From contig CAZCTW010000007.1 in NCBI GenBank assembly GCA_964501905.1, positions 36,998 to 100,997 of the forward strand: 64,000 nucleotides of DNA, written 5' to 3'. Shown one piece after another: positions 1 through 8,656 of this stretch. Within the stretch, counting starts at the first letter, position 1. Each line of letters opens with the position of its first letter. The position numbers and the translations under genes were made by a program. Under the pieces are notes generated by a model, which saw only the letters and a list, made by a program, of their open reading frames with translations, had not been told where the DNA came from and searched no databases. This DNA is from B69-G16 sp964501905. Lineage in GTDB: Archaea > Thermoproteota > Thermoprotei > Thermofilales > B69-G16.

Positions 1-1
1 C

Positions 2-451
2 GATAGAAACTGGGAGAAATTAGCTGCAGAGCTTGATTTAAAGCCTCCCTCGTGGTGGGAAGAGACAAGGACTAAGATAATTACAGTTGAGAAGCTTCTG
101 AGGAAATTTCCGAGAATCTTAATTTATAAGGCGGATGACGGACACTACGTGCGTAGTAAGGCTGAACTAGTGATAGATAACTGGCTGTATAGTCGTGGAA
201 TCGTCCACGCTTATAAGTGGAGATTGCCTACGACGAAGGAGCTTTTCTGTGATTTCTACCTCCCTAAACTCGATATTTACATAGAGCATTGGGAGGGAGA
301 GCCCGAGTATGAGAAAAGACTGAAGCTGCAGGTGTATAAGGAGAAAAATCTCCGCCTCGTACAGCTCGAAGAGACAGATATAGAAAAACTAGAGGACGTA
401 CTCTATCGTAAACTCGCAGATATCTATCTAAAATCCCATTTAGACCTGTAA
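2..451 (+). CDS. C-terminal part of a Vsr-like nuclease-domain protein (5' truncated by window)
   Basis: The reading frame is open from base 2, so this is the tail of a larger gene that starts upstream; the GTG at 149 is only an internal codon. The visible 149 residues end in a PD-(D/E)XK fold of the Vsr type. The stretch VRSKAELVIDNWL supplies the first acidic residue, CDFYLP the central Asp, and YIEHWE the E-x-W element, followed by lysines in KLQVYKEKN. Domains of this type commonly sit at the C-terminus of archaeal and bacterial helicase-like proteins, where they cut DNA. Which N-terminal domain this one carries cannot be seen. The fold call is by motif pattern only. Confidence 0.65.
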   Translation, partial: DRNWEKLAAELDLKPPSWWEETRTKIITVEKLLRKFPRILIYKADDGHYVRSKAELVIDNWLYSRGIVHAYKWRLPTTKELFCDFYLPKLDIYIEHWEGEPEYEKRLKLQVYKEKNLRLVQLEETDIEKLEDVLYRKLADIYLKSHLDL

Positions 452-593
452 TTTAGCCAATATCTAGGAATAATACCTTAGCCATTTTAGAGACTATTTT
501 AAATTCTAGCCCTTATCCCTAGAATATATAAAATAAAAATTGTAAGGTTGATACTATGCCACGGAAAGCTTCGTAGTTTTCGTAGATTATGTT

Positions 594-1004
594 TTAATCT
601 TCTTCTTGTGGAGCCTCGTCCCATGAGAGTATGATGTGGGTGTATGTTCCATCTTCGTCTTCTATCCCCCGCTCTACTTCAGTGATATGGGCGTAATCCG
701 CCTTTATCTTCTCTAATATATAGTTAACCGTTTTCTCGGGTTTAGAATTTGTATCGCAGGTGTAGACGTCTATGGCGGCGTAGCCTTTCTCGGGCCAAGT
801 GTGTATGGATATATGGGATTCCGAGACTATGACCATTCCGCTAATTCCCTGGGGCGAGAATTTATAAAAATATGTTGACCTAACGTCCATTTCTCCCGCT
901 TTAGCGGCTTCCAGTAGTATTTTCTTTAAAGCGTTGGCGTCCGTCAAGACTTTTGGATCGCAGCCAGAGGCTTCTATTATGTAGTGATATCCTATAGTGT
1001 TCAT
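594..1004 (-). CDS. speH: Pyruvoyl-dependent AdoMet decarboxylase / arginine decarboxylase proenzyme
   Basis: This is a short (136 aa) class 1B AdoMet decarboxylase proenzyme, which self-cleaves to make a pyruvoyl cofactor for polyamine synthesis. The motif SESHISIHTWPEKG holds the cleavage site between Glu62 and Ser63. Ser55, His68 and Cys83 also fall at the numbers used for the well-studied bacterial class 1B enzyme, so the processing and catalytic set looks complete. In some Crenarchaeota the same fold decarboxylates arginine instead, and the sequence alone does not decide the substrate. The acidic tail (EDEDGTY to EAPQEED) is slightly longer than usual. It is a single gene with an ATG start. 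Confidence 0.88.
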   Translation of the reverse strand: MNTIGYHYIIEASGCDPKVLTDANALKKILLEAAKAGEMDVRSTYFYKFSPQGISGMVIVSESHISIHTWPEKGYAAIDVYTCDTNSKPEKTVNYILEKIKADYAHITEVERGIEDEDGTYTHIILSWDEAPQEED

Positions 1005-1224
1005 ATCTTATTTTTTACACACTCTATTTTAAAGTTGTCGAGTTACTGAATTAACAAGTCGAATCATAACCGCCTACATTAAATTTTCTAATCGGATAGA
1101 TTTGAAGCTAGCGGTATGGATTTGCCAATATTGTGTTAGCAATATGTATTCTAAGAGAGGAAACAGCTAAGCCTAGACCAAAACTTTAGGACTATTAGAT
1201 TAGTCATCGGCGAGGTTAGAAGGA

Positions 1225-1863
1225 CTATATTTTCACTGCGCTTATTATAAACTCTAAGCCGAAGTAGGCTAGTATAACTGAGGAGATCAACAGTACGATT
1301 GCCATCTTTTTTAATCCTAGTTTTTTCCCCTTATAGCCCAGGTAGGATAGGAAGGTTAACCAAGCGTAGTCCATCCACACGTGGGCGGCGTAGAGGACGG
1401 TTATAGCGATGATAAGGGATTGCTTGAAGAGGGAGAGAGCATCCGCTACGAGTTTAACCCCTACAGTCGCCCACCAAGCTAGGAAAAACGGGTTTAAAGC
1501 ACTCAAAACTACGCCAACATAAAATCCTCCCTTATAGCCCGCCCCCTCCTTAATTACGCTTTTCCCCTTCCAGATTTTGAACGCGTCCGCTAGTTGGAGT
1601 ATGGAGTAGATCAACAAGCTTACCCCTCCAAGCAGAGCTATAAGTCTCTGATTCTCCTCTATCTCCACAATACTAGAAAGGCCCATGGCTAAGAGCGCCA
1701 CGAGCGGCAGCTCTACCGCCGTATGTCCTAGGGCGGCGAAAAAGCCGCTAGCCCATCCTCTTTTAGCCCCTTCGGAGAATGTAGCTACTGATAGAGGGCC
1801 AGGGCTTAGGGCTCCGGATGAAGTTATGAGTACTACCTCTGCTATGAAGGAGTATATGTCCAT
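1225..1863 (-). CDS. LysE/RhtB family amino-acid exporter
   Basis: A 212-residue inner-membrane protein with about six hydrophobic segments. The LysE-family signature is at the N-terminus (SSGALSPGPLSVATFSEGAKRGW), and a typical NPFFLAWWATVG segment lies near residue 125-136. Members export amino acids or related small molecules by proton exchange; the substrate here is unknown. It starts at ATG and is transcribed alone. Its length is normal for the family. Confidence 0.85.
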   Translation of the reverse strand: MDIYSFIAEVVLITSSGALSPGPLSVATFSEGAKRGWASGFFAALGHTAVELPLVALLAMGLSSIVEIEENQRLIALLGGVSLLIYSILQLADAFKIWKGKSVIKEGAGYKGGFYVGVVLSALNPFFLAWWATVGVKLVADALSLFKQSLIIAITVLYAAHVWMDYAWLTFLSYLGYKGKKLGLKKMAIVLLISSVILAYFGLEFIISAVKI

Positions 1864-2038
1864 AAACGGACATTAGCTCAAGTTTTAAATTAATTTTTTG
1901 CCTATTATAGAGGGTGTTCAGCTATTCGATAATGGCATAGGTTAACATCGTTGGAAAAATTAGCCGTAGCTAATTCTAAATAGTTTCGTTTAACTCTTTT
2001 AATTCGTTTTATAAAAACTCTCCGTATTTTATTAACGC

Positions 2039-2311
2039 GTGGGTTACAGGAGGATTGTGAAAAAGAGAGTTGTAATATTCGCACCTAATGTTAAAGCTAC
2101 AAGGGAGTTCTTGAACTCTGTCCGCAACTACTTCCCCGTTGAGTACTACGAGGCGGATAGGGTGCGCGTATACCTAGAAGTTAGGCATGGGAGAAGATTT
2201 AGAAGAATTCGAATGCTGGAAGCCTCTAATCCTCGCGCTCTATTCAAGTTCTGGAGCTTATACAAATCACTGAGGAGAGAGCAGTGGTGGTGGAACTGGA
2301 AGCTTAGCTAA
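2039..2311 (+). CDS. Small basic hypothetical protein
   Basis: A 90-residue ORF with a GTG start, rich in Arg, Lys and Trp (it ends in REQWWWNWKLS). An A/T-rich TATA-like element (TTTTATAAAAA, about 2008-2018) lies about 25 bases before the start, which fits a leaderless archaeal transcript. Codon use resembles that of neighbouring genes. I recognise no family. The strong basic and aromatic character would suit nucleic-acid or ribosome binding, but that is only a guess. Confidence 0.5.
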   Translation: MGYRRIVKKRVVIFAPNVKATREFLNSVRNYFPVEYYEADRVRVYLEVRHGRRFRRIRMLEASNPRALFKFWSLYKSLRREQWWWNWKLS

Positions 2312-2456
2312 GCCGCTCATTATCATCTAGGTGATTCTGAATCAAGGGCTTGTTTACATTTCCACATTATAGGAATTCGGCAATTCTTATGTGAAAAGTG
2401 AAAGAAATAATTAGATCCATAGCTTATACTATGTTTCCGCTATTTTTGCGCAGAAA

Positions 2457-2756
2457 ATGTTAGAAGAGTTGGAGAGGATAGCTGATACCCTGGAGAAAAT
2501 AGAGAGACAACTTGAAGAGATCAACCATGCTTGGACATCCCCGGGCATGGCATCCCTTATCTTTAGATCAGACATCTCCGCCACGAGCGAAACCCGGTCT
2601 GCATTTGAAAAGTTCATTCTTAATAGGCTTAAAATTCATAGAATTTTAAGCTCCTCATCTTATTTAGCCAGTTTAATTAAGTTGAAAGCAGCCGCGATGA
2701 ATAGGAGGCCTACAGCCAGCGCTCCCAATCCTCCGAGAATCCTCCACGATATCTGA
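2457..2756 (+). CDS. Possible small coiled-coil protein (uncertain)
   Basis: The first 27 codons read as an amphipathic helix (MLEELERIADTLEKIERQL) and look like real protein. The rest is less convincing, and the last 97 bases run antisense to the convincing membrane-protein gene at 2660-3043. A strong hairpin (2627-2651) also lies inside the ORF. Either a short genuine gene has lost its proper end by frameshift, or the resemblance is chance. No family was recognised. Confidence 0.28.
   Translation: MLEELERIADTLEKIERQLEEINHAWTSPGMASLIFRSDISATSETRSAFEKFILNRLKIHRILSSSSYLASLIKLKAAAMNRRPTASAPNPPRILHDI
2627..2651 (-). terminator. Perfect 11-bp inverted repeat after the 2660-3043 gene
   Basis: GCTTAAAATTC, a 3-base loop ATA, and GAATTTTAAGC form a perfect 11-bp stem 8 bases past the stop codon of the minus-strand membrane-protein gene. 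The position suits a 3' end hairpin or terminator for that gene. There is no long U-tract, so a role in RNA processing or stability is equally possible. Confidence 0.5.
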
Positions 2757-3043
2757 ATATTGAAGAGAAGGGCCAAGCCTGCGGTTATGAATAATACTCC
2801 GATTAATCCTAGAACCAGCGAGCCCGCCAAAGGACTTATAACCGCCGTTTTCTCCGCTTTAACCCCCCTATACTTAGCTTTTATAAAGGCCATCGCCAAA
2901 AAGCCGGCTCCCATCCCCACCGCCCCGCCCACATCCGGTCTCCCGAAGAGCAGGCCAATCCCAGCCCCTATAAACATTAAAGCTACGAAAAGAAGCCCCG
3001 ACACCTTTTCCTCTTCAGCCACGGCATCACCATTTAAAGACAT
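2660..3043 (-). CDS. Small four-helix membrane protein, unknown function
   Basis: A 127-residue protein with a short polar N-terminus (MSLNGDAVAEEEKVSG) and four hydrophobic segments rich in Gly and Ala, containing glycine motifs such as GAGIGLLFG and GGLGALAVG that suit close helix packing. No catalytic motif is visible and I recognise no family. It is a single minus-strand gene followed by a hairpin. The ORF on the other strand in this region is weaker, so I take this as the real gene. Confidence 0.7.
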   Translation of the reverse strand: MSLNGDAVAEEEKVSGLLFVALMFIGAGIGLLFGRPDVGGAVGMGAGFLAMAFIKAKYRGVKAEKTAVISPLAGSLVLGLIGVLFITAGLALLFNIQISWRILGGLGALAVGLLFIAAAFNLIKLAK

Positions 3044-3161
3044 TGCTTAAATCCTTATTTTTATTACGTTTGTCGAAGTGACGCTACCGCGCTAAAATAG
3101 TACGAATATTGTAATTGCGTCATCTTTTTAAAGAATAGGGCAAATATTATCAGGGATTAAA

Positions 3162-4082
3162 ATGAGCCAGCCCAAACTCGCCGAACTATACGAGTTCATC
3201 ATAAAAGTAGTAGACCAGCGTATAAGCGAGGTAAAGGTAACCAGAGAGGATTTCAGCAGAGTAGAAGAGGCGTTAAAGAAGCTAACCGAAGCCCAGTATA
3301 AAACAGAAGAAAAACTAGCAGGATTAATAGAAGCTCAGCGGAAAACAGAAGAACGCGTAGCAGGGCTTGAAGAACACACAGCCNNNNNNNNNNNNNNNNN
3401 NNNNNNNNNNNNNNNNNNNNNNNNNNNNNNNNNNNNNNNNNNNNNNNNNNNNNNNNNNNNNNNNNNNNNNNNNNNNNNNNNNNAAAAGGCAATCGCAGAC
3501 CTCGCAGAAGCTCAGCGGAAAACAGAAGAACGCGTAGCAGGGCTTGAAGAACACACAGCCAGACTGGAAAAGGCAATCGCAGACCTCGCAGAAGCTCAGC
3601 GGAAAACAGAAGAACGCGTAGCGGAGTTGGCCAAAGCTCAAGTAGAGAGTGAGGAAGCCTTAGCCAATTTAGCTAGAGTTGTTAGAGAGCAGAATGTTAA
3701 AATTGATAGGTTATCAGACGTTATAGGTTTTGGGCTTGAAGATATCGCCAGGGTCGTTCTCCCCGGCTGGCTTTACAGACATCTAGGCATTAAAGTAGAG
3801 GATCTTAGACGCGAGTTTTTTGAGATAAACCAGCGGCGGGTTGAGGTTAATCTTTACGGCGAAGGCAGGGTTAAAGATAAACCTGTAGTTATTGTTGGAG
3901 AATGCAAATCTAGGATTCATAAGAGAGATGTGGATAAGTTTTTTGAGAATGTATACGAACCTGTATCTAAGATTAAGAATGTAGAGGTTGTGGGAGTGTT
4001 ATTTGGATTCCTCATTTATCCTGAAGCTAGAGAGAGGGCAAAGAAACTGGGTATACATGCTGTCGCCTCTTACGAGAGATAA
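3162..4082 (+). CDS. Long coiled-coil protein with C-terminal nuclease-like domain, interrupted by assembly gap
   Basis: The N-terminus is helical, followed by a coiled coil built from a near-identical 28-residue repeat (units such as LAEAQRKTEERVAGLEEHTA). The C-terminal part (about residue 190 on) has a PD-(D/E)XK-like pattern: RRVEVNLYGEG, then VVIVGECKSRIHKRDVDKFF. Archaeal relatives with coiled coil plus nuclease-like domain (DUF3782-type) are common and of unknown function. The usual Asp of the E-(I/V)-D motif appears here as Asn, so cleavage activity is doubtful. The 100 N at 3384-3483 fall inside the repeat array, so the true length is unknown. A TATA-like CTTTTTAAAG lies near 3123. 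Confidence 0.75.
   Translation: MSQPKLAELYEFIIKVVDQRISEVKVTREDFSRVEEALKKLTEAQYKTEEKLAGLIEAQRKTEERVAGLEEHTAXXXXXXXXXXXXXXXXXXXXXXXXXXXXXXXXXXKAIADLAEAQRKTEERVAGLEEHTARLEKAIADLAEAQRKTEERVAELAKAQVESEEALANLARVVREQNVKIDRLSDVIGFGLEDIARVVLPGWLYRHLGIKVEDLRREFFEINQRRVEVNLYGEGRVKDKPVVIVGECKSRIHKRDVDKFFENVYEPVSKIKNVEVVGVLFGFLIYPEARERAKKLGIHAVASYER
3329..3632 (+). repeat. 84-bp in-frame tandem repeat array with 100-N gap
   Basis: Almost identical DNA units recur with an 84-base period (for example AAAAGGCAATCGCAGACCTC at 3484 and again at 3568). Each unit encodes 28 residues, that is four heptads. The 100 N at 3384-3483 are a fixed-size placeholder. If the array is regular, the missing sequence is 7 bases plus a multiple of 84, so the copy number in the genome is not known. 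Confidence 0.9.
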
Positions 4083-4084
4083 CA

Positions 4085-5884
4085 TTATATAAGCTCAAAC
4101 ACCGCCGCGCTTTTAGGCGGCATTATCACCACATCTCCTTCTACTCTAGGTCTCCCCCATATCTTCTCGCCCATCGTGGCGGTTTTAACGCTATGGTAGG
4201 AGTGGTTTATCAGAAACAGAATGCTCGGTTTTCCTCTTTTGGTCCAGTATTCGACTTGGATAGTTGGCGAGCCGGGGCTATAAAACGGCTTTAAACCTGT
4301 GTTCTCCGCTAGGAATCCGTAGATTTTGTAAGCATTTCCTATATCTTGTAGCGAGTATAGGTAAAGCTCTATTGGATAGGTCATTAGAAAAGCCATGCCC
4401 TTGCCCCTCTTAGCTCTGAAGAAGATTTCTTCTTCTAAAATTTCCGCATCTATTTGGACAAAACCTGTGCTTCCAATATCTTTCCTCATAGCCGGAATGA
4501 CTATCCTATCCGTCTTTAGATTTAGCGTTATTTCACTCCTGTAAACTCCTCTTAGACCTGCTTTCAATGAAGGCTTAACTCCGAATAATTCCTCCCAGAG
4601 ATGAGTTGAGGATACGTGGGGGTTTGTTAAATACCGGGCGTGGGAATAGTAGAGCACAGCTCCCCTCTCTACTAATTCAAGCAGGTTACGCCAAGTGGAG
4701 GTTAAGAGGCGGGGCAGACTGGGAGCTATGAAAAGTCTTCCTTCATCGATTTTTTCCTCTCTAGTGAATGTCGCGTTTAAGCCGTTCTGTTTAGCTAGGA
4801 CATAGGCCTGTACTAGAGCCTTAGATATATCCGCCGCGTTTTCGAATGTAAAGGGCAGGCGTTTATACAGCACCGCCGGAACTACGATCTTGACCTCTTT
4901 CTCGGGGAGTTCGTAACTATTCCAGTCTAAGATTTCGAGTAGCTCGCTGAATCTCTTAACGGCTTCAGCCGCTGGCTTGGGTGAACCGTCTTTTCTAAAT
5001 ATTCCAAAGAAAAGCTCGTGAGGCTCCCATAGGTATGGCTCGTCTTCTTCCCTTGGGAAGTCGAAGGCGCACCATATAAAGGCTCCAGATGCTTGAAGAG
5101 CGTAGGAGCCGACCAGAATCGTTTCTATAAATCCCGCATGGCTCTCCTCTGTGTATAGGTTTGTTGGAAAACCGAATTCCTCCAAGAGGGTTGGCTTACC
5201 TAGGCTGAGACAGTATTCAAGTATCGCCATATAGGTTAAGCCGTGTCTAACGGGGTTATCGTCGTAGAGGTATAGGTGGGGTGAGAGATAGTCGACTACT
5301 TCAGCCACGTTTTCGGGTCTTACGGGCAGAGGCTTGTGGGGTACGGTGCCATCGCCCAGCGATATAGGCTTCCCCGGATCGAGAGATTTAATAGTTCTCA
5401 CTATGGCTTCCAGCCATAAGCGGAAGAGAGCCATATCTTCCGTTTTCCTTACGTGAGTTATCTCGTTGCTAATTATCCAACCAGCCACCGCTGGATGCCC
5501 TCTAGCCGCCTCGACTATACCACTAATGAAGCGTAGAGTTTTATACAGAACTCGAGGCTCATAGACTATATCCTCGGGATCCCATGGGAAAGGCCAATTT
5601 TTCCCAGACATGTGGCCTACGAGCAGAGATGGAAATACCTTCAACTTTCTCTTCTCCGCCTCGTCTAGAAATTTCAAAAACTTCCTCAATGACTCCTTTT
5701 TCACCCCTCCGTTTGGCAGGGCGAAATCCTCGGCCAGTATGAATATTCTTAATGTGTTCACCCCTATATCGCTCAACTTATCCAAGTCCTCGCAGATACT
5801 TTCGAGATTCCAGAATCTCCACATCAAGATATCGTACTCCCTAGACCAGTAGTTCACCCCAAGATAAAAACCATCGGATTTCAT
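4085..5884 (-). CDS. GH-A clan glycoside hydrolase (GH5-like) with C-terminal accessory domain
   Basis: A 599-residue enzyme. The first 320 or so residues form a TIM barrel of clan GH-A: the acid/base Glu141 follows Asn140 in WIISNEITH, and the nucleophile Glu236 sits in LGKPTLLEEFGFP. The pattern is closest to GH5 endo-mannanase or related beta-glycosidases. The C-terminal half (from about residue 330) looks like the amidotransferase-like and beta-sandwich accessory domains seen in beta-galactosidase-type enzymes. There is no signal peptide, so it probably acts on internal or imported oligosaccharides. Substrate not assigned. ATG start, monocistronic. Confidence 0.8.
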   Translation of the reverse strand: MKSDGFYLGVNYWSREYDILMWRFWNLESICEDLDKLSDIGVNTLRIFILAEDFALPNGGVKKESLRKFLKFLDEAEKRKLKVFPSLLVGHMSGKNWPFPWDPEDIVYEPRVLYKTLRFISGIVEAARGHPAVAGWIISNEITHVRKTEDMALFRLWLEAIVRTIKSLDPGKPISLGDGTVPHKPLPVRPENVAEVVDYLSPHLYLYDDNPVRHGLTYMAILEYCLSLGKPTLLEEFGFPTNLYTEESHAGFIETILVGSYALQASGAFIWCAFDFPREEDEPYLWEPHELFFGIFRKDGSPKPAAEAVKRFSELLEILDWNSYELPEKEVKIVVPAVLYKRLPFTFENAADISKALVQAYVLAKQNGLNATFTREEKIDEGRLFIAPSLPRLLTSTWRNLLELVERGAVLYYSHARYLTNPHVSSTHLWEELFGVKPSLKAGLRGVYRSEITLNLKTDRIVIPAMRKDIGSTGFVQIDAEILEEEIFFRAKRGKGMAFLMTYPIELYLYSLQDIGNAYKIYGFLAENTGLKPFYSPGSPTIQVEYWTKRGKPSILFLINHSYHSVKTATMGEKIWGRPRVEGDVVIMPPKSAAVFELI

Positions 5885-6098
5885 CGGGAATCATTACATA
5901 AACCTTACACATATATAGAAAGGTTACGCCTATGCCGCTTAGTTGGCATCTCGTAAAATTCGACTATCCTAACTCGGTCTTTTATCAGCCTCCTGACCTG
6001 CTAGGTTAACGCCAGTACCAATTTTTATAACCTGCTGATGCAGCGCTTCATCAAATTCACGATTTAATGCCAGAGAATCTCTCTTAATAGACAGCTAA

Positions 6099-6677
6099 TC
6101 AGGAACGCCCGTATCTTAGCACTACTTCACCATACCCCAGCACGTGCCCCTCAGCCTTTTCGAGCAGTTCTTTAGCAGTAACTCCCTCTTCTAAATCTAA
6201 AGTTTTGTCGAGAGCCAGCAATATGAAGACATACCTGTGCTCCCCGAAGGGTGGGCAAGGTCCGCCATATCCTAAGTATCCGAAATCGTTCTTACCCTGT
6301 AAGCCGATTCCCTCCACCTCGCCCTTCTTAGGCATATTCTCCGGTAGCCTCTTTAAAGTAGGCGGCATATTAAATACGACCCAGTGGACGAATATCCCTC
6401 GAGGCGCGTCCGGGTCATAGCAGATGAGCGCGAGGCTGGCCGTCCCCTCAGGCGGAGTACTCCACGAAATCGGCGGCGACACGTCTTCCCCATCGCACGT
6501 GTACTTTTTATCTACCTTACCGCTCGTCTTACCAGCCACTACCAGCTCTATCTTCTCACCCTTCTTAACAGATTCGAGAAGCTCCTCAAACGTTCCAGGT
6601 TTTCCAGGCCTCCACGAGAAGTAGAGAACAGCTAGCGCCACGGCTACGATAAGGATTAGAATGAAGATCTTCTTCAC
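6099..6677 (-). CDS. Membrane-anchored PEBP / YbhB-YbcL family protein
   Basis: A 192-residue protein with an N-terminal hydrophobic anchor (residues 3-20) and a phosphatidylethanolamine-binding-protein fold. The family marks are DPDAPRG, HWVVFNMPP and GYGGPCPPFGEHRYVF, which line the anion-binding pocket. The anchor places it outside the membrane. Start is GTG with a GGTGGT ribosome binding site a few bases ahead. Bacterial and archaeal PEBPs have no settled function. Confidence 0.85.
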   Translation of the reverse strand: MKKIFILILIVAVALAVLYFSWRPGKPGTFEELLESVKKGEKIELVVAGKTSGKVDKKYTCDGEDVSPPISWSTPPEGTASLALICYDPDAPRGIFVHWVVFNMPPTLKRLPENMPKKGEVEGIGLQGKNDFGYLGYGGPCPPFGEHRYVFILLALDKTLDLEEGVTAKELLEKAEGHVLGYGEVVLRYGRS

Positions 6678-6924
6678 GCAACCACCCTAGAATAAAACGC
6701 GGACAAGACATTTTAACTTACTCCTTTCCACCCGTCCAGAAGTTCTAGAAATTTCTTAACAAATCTCTCGCCTGCCGAAAGGAGAGACTAAATTTCAGCT
6801 AGTATAATGTTCTTAGGGTATCCACCTCAACTTATCCGATTCCTTAGCTGTACTTTCATTAATGTACTAAGAATAGAGGTAAAGTTATTAAGTTCTTTAG
6901 TTCTTTATCTCTTAGGTGATTTAA

Positions 6925-7212
6925 ATGGGTAGTATTAAGGTATATATCTCAGATATCGTTGAAAAGAAGTTTAGAAAAGTGGCTATGGAGTTATACGGGT
7001 ATGGTAGAGGCGCCTTGAGCATAGCTGCTGAAAAAGCTTTTAACGAATGGGTTGCCAGAGTTTCAGAAGCTATAGAAGTTGTCGGCTTGCTAGATGACCC
7101 AGTCGAGGCGATCTACGGAATGCTCAGCCACGTCGAGAAGAGCGGCGTTGAGCTTCAACATGAAGCTAGGAGAATTAGAGCAGGAAAAGCACGGGGTAAT
7201 CCATGTTCGTAG
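6925..7212 (+). CDS. Antitoxin-like protein of a VapBC-type pair
   Basis: A 95-residue charged helical protein whose 3' end overlaps the PIN-domain gene by 10 bases, the usual layout of a VapB-VapC operon. The N-terminus (MGSIKVYISDIVEKKFRKVAMELYG) resembles the ribbon-helix-helix start of archaeal antitoxins. A GGTGAT ribosome binding site lies 8 bases before the ATG. It is expected to neutralise the downstream ribonuclease and repress its own promoter. Confidence 0.7.
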   Translation: MGSIKVYISDIVEKKFRKVAMELYGYGRGALSIAAEKAFNEWVARVSEAIEVVGLLDDPVEAIYGMLSHVEKSGVELQHEARRIRAGKARGNPCS

Positions 7213-7610
7213 ACTCTAACATCTTCCTGGAGGTTCAGCTGGCACAGAAACATGGCGAAGCTTCAAAAAAGTTCCTCAAAATGATTCAAAATGGCAGATT
7301 AAACGCCTATACTACGGATTTCCACTTAGACAACGTAATTATTGTCATGGAAAACTATGGGAAATCTTGGAAGGACATAGCGGTTTTCTTAACTTCTCTC
7401 CTACAGTATAAGGGCTTAACAATCTATCCCCTAATGATCTACGATAAGATAAAAGCCACGGAAATTATGAGAGATGAAGGCTTAGATTTCGACGATGCCT
7501 TAGCCGCCTACGTGGCGAAAAAGCTGAACTTAAAGATCATCGTCTCATACGACTCCCACTTCGACAAAATCAAATGGCTAAAGAGAAAAACACCGGAAGA
7601 TTTTGTATAA
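7203..7610 (+). CDS. vapC: PIN-domain ribonuclease toxin (VapC-like)
   Basis: A 135-residue PIN domain. The conserved acidic residues are visible: Asp4 in FVDSN, Asp97/Asp98 in GLDFDDALAAYVA, and Asp117 with Asp121 in SYDSHFD. Together they bind the metal for RNA cleavage. VapC toxins usually cut tRNA or rRNA. It overlaps the preceding antitoxin gene, so the two are translationally coupled. Length is normal for the family. Confidence 0.85.
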   Translation: MFVDSNIFLEVQLAQKHGEASKKFLKMIQNGRLNAYTTDFHLDNVIIVMENYGKSWKDIAVFLTSLLQYKGLTIYPLMIYDKIKATEIMRDEGLDFDDALAAYVAKKLNLKIIVSYDSHFDKIKWLKRKTPEDFV

Positions 7611-7710
7611 AATGTGAAAACCCATAGTGATACATGTAAATGATTCCCCAACCTCCTATACAGTATAAAATCAAAACACACAATTCGAAACACTCCAGTT
7701 CTGTAACGAT

Positions 7711-8598
7711 TTAGATCTTACCTCCATGCCCTTCTAAAGCCATTAAATAAAGTATTAAACCCGTATAATCTTCCAACCCCCTCATAATCTCTCTAATCTC
7801 CCTTTCACCATCAATTCCAAAAACCCTTTTAAACCCCCTTCTAACGGCTAAATCTCCAAGAGGACCAACATAAAACTTCTTCGAAACTTTTGCAACGCTA
7901 AGCTCCGCCGTCCACCTACCAATACCTTTTATCTTTGTTATAAACTCGATAAACCCTTCCGGATTCTTCTCTATTTTACCAATAGAAGGCAGGCTCTCCG
8001 CCAATTTCGCAACTTCAACTATCGCACTAGCCTTCACCAAAGTCACTCTTATCTCTTTCTTAAGATCCTCCGGCCTAAGCTTCCCCACTTTTTCAAAACT
8101 TGGAAAAGAATAGTATTCTTCATTTTGAACAAGCTTTCTTTCTCCAAATCTCTTTACAAACACCGCCTTAATTTTCATCGCCAAATTTAAGCTTATATTC
8201 TGCTCTATTACACTATCTACCAAAGCCTCGTAAACGCTAACCATTCTCGTAGGCCTTAAACCGTAATACTTCCTAGCTATAGAGTAGATAGGAGTCTTCC
8301 TCGTCTTCAACAAAAACCTCGAGTAGTCAAAGTCTATCCTATAGATTTCCCTTACCCTATCTACAACCCTCCTAGCCAAACCTCCATCCTCACAGAAAAC
8401 TTGAACTTTTAATTCCGGCCTGCCCCCCTCCGAAACTATCAAAACCTTGTAAGGAATAAAAAACTCTCCAATTCTCAAAATCCTTCTACAAGACTTATTC
8501 TCGTACAGGCAAGGAACCGGTAAATTCTCCGGGCAGAATTTTTCTAAATGTGGAGAAATCAAAAACGGTGGCTTCGGATACAACACGAAGTTTTGCAT
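7711..8598 (-). CDS. HhH-GPD DNA glycosylase, AlkA/OGG-like
   Basis: A 295-residue base-excision-repair glycosylase. The helix-hairpin-helix motif KIKGIGRWTAEL is at residues 223-233, and the catalytic Asp249 lies in PLGDLAVRRGF. OGG-type enzymes carry a catalytic Lys in the second HhH helix; here that position reads as in AlkA (GRWTAE), so a monofunctional alkyl-base glycosylase is more likely than an 8-oxoG lyase. The N-terminal 100 residues resemble the AlkA/OGG N-domain. Monocistronic with an ATG start. Confidence 0.8.
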   Translation of the reverse strand: MQNFVLYPKPPFLISPHLEKFCPENLPVPCLYENKSCRRILRIGEFFIPYKVLIVSEGGRPELKVQVFCEDGGLARRVVDRVREIYRIDFDYSRFLLKTRKTPIYSIARKYYGLRPTRMVSVYEALVDSVIEQNISLNLAMKIKAVFVKRFGERKLVQNEEYYSFPSFEKVGKLRPEDLKKEIRVTLVKASAIVEVAKLAESLPSIGKIEKNPEGFIEFITKIKGIGRWTAELSVAKVSKKFYVGPLGDLAVRRGFKRVFGIDGEREIREIMRGLEDYTGLILYLMALEGHGGKI

Positions 8599-8656
8599 AA
8601 TATTTCTAAGCGTCCCGACTATTTTATTCCTAACCCCATGTTCAAAAACCCAGAAT

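Noticed and set aside
3253..3641. Minus-strand ORFs across the repeat array
   Set aside because: They are antisense of the coiled-coil repeat, and their periodic content follows from the 84-bp repeat.
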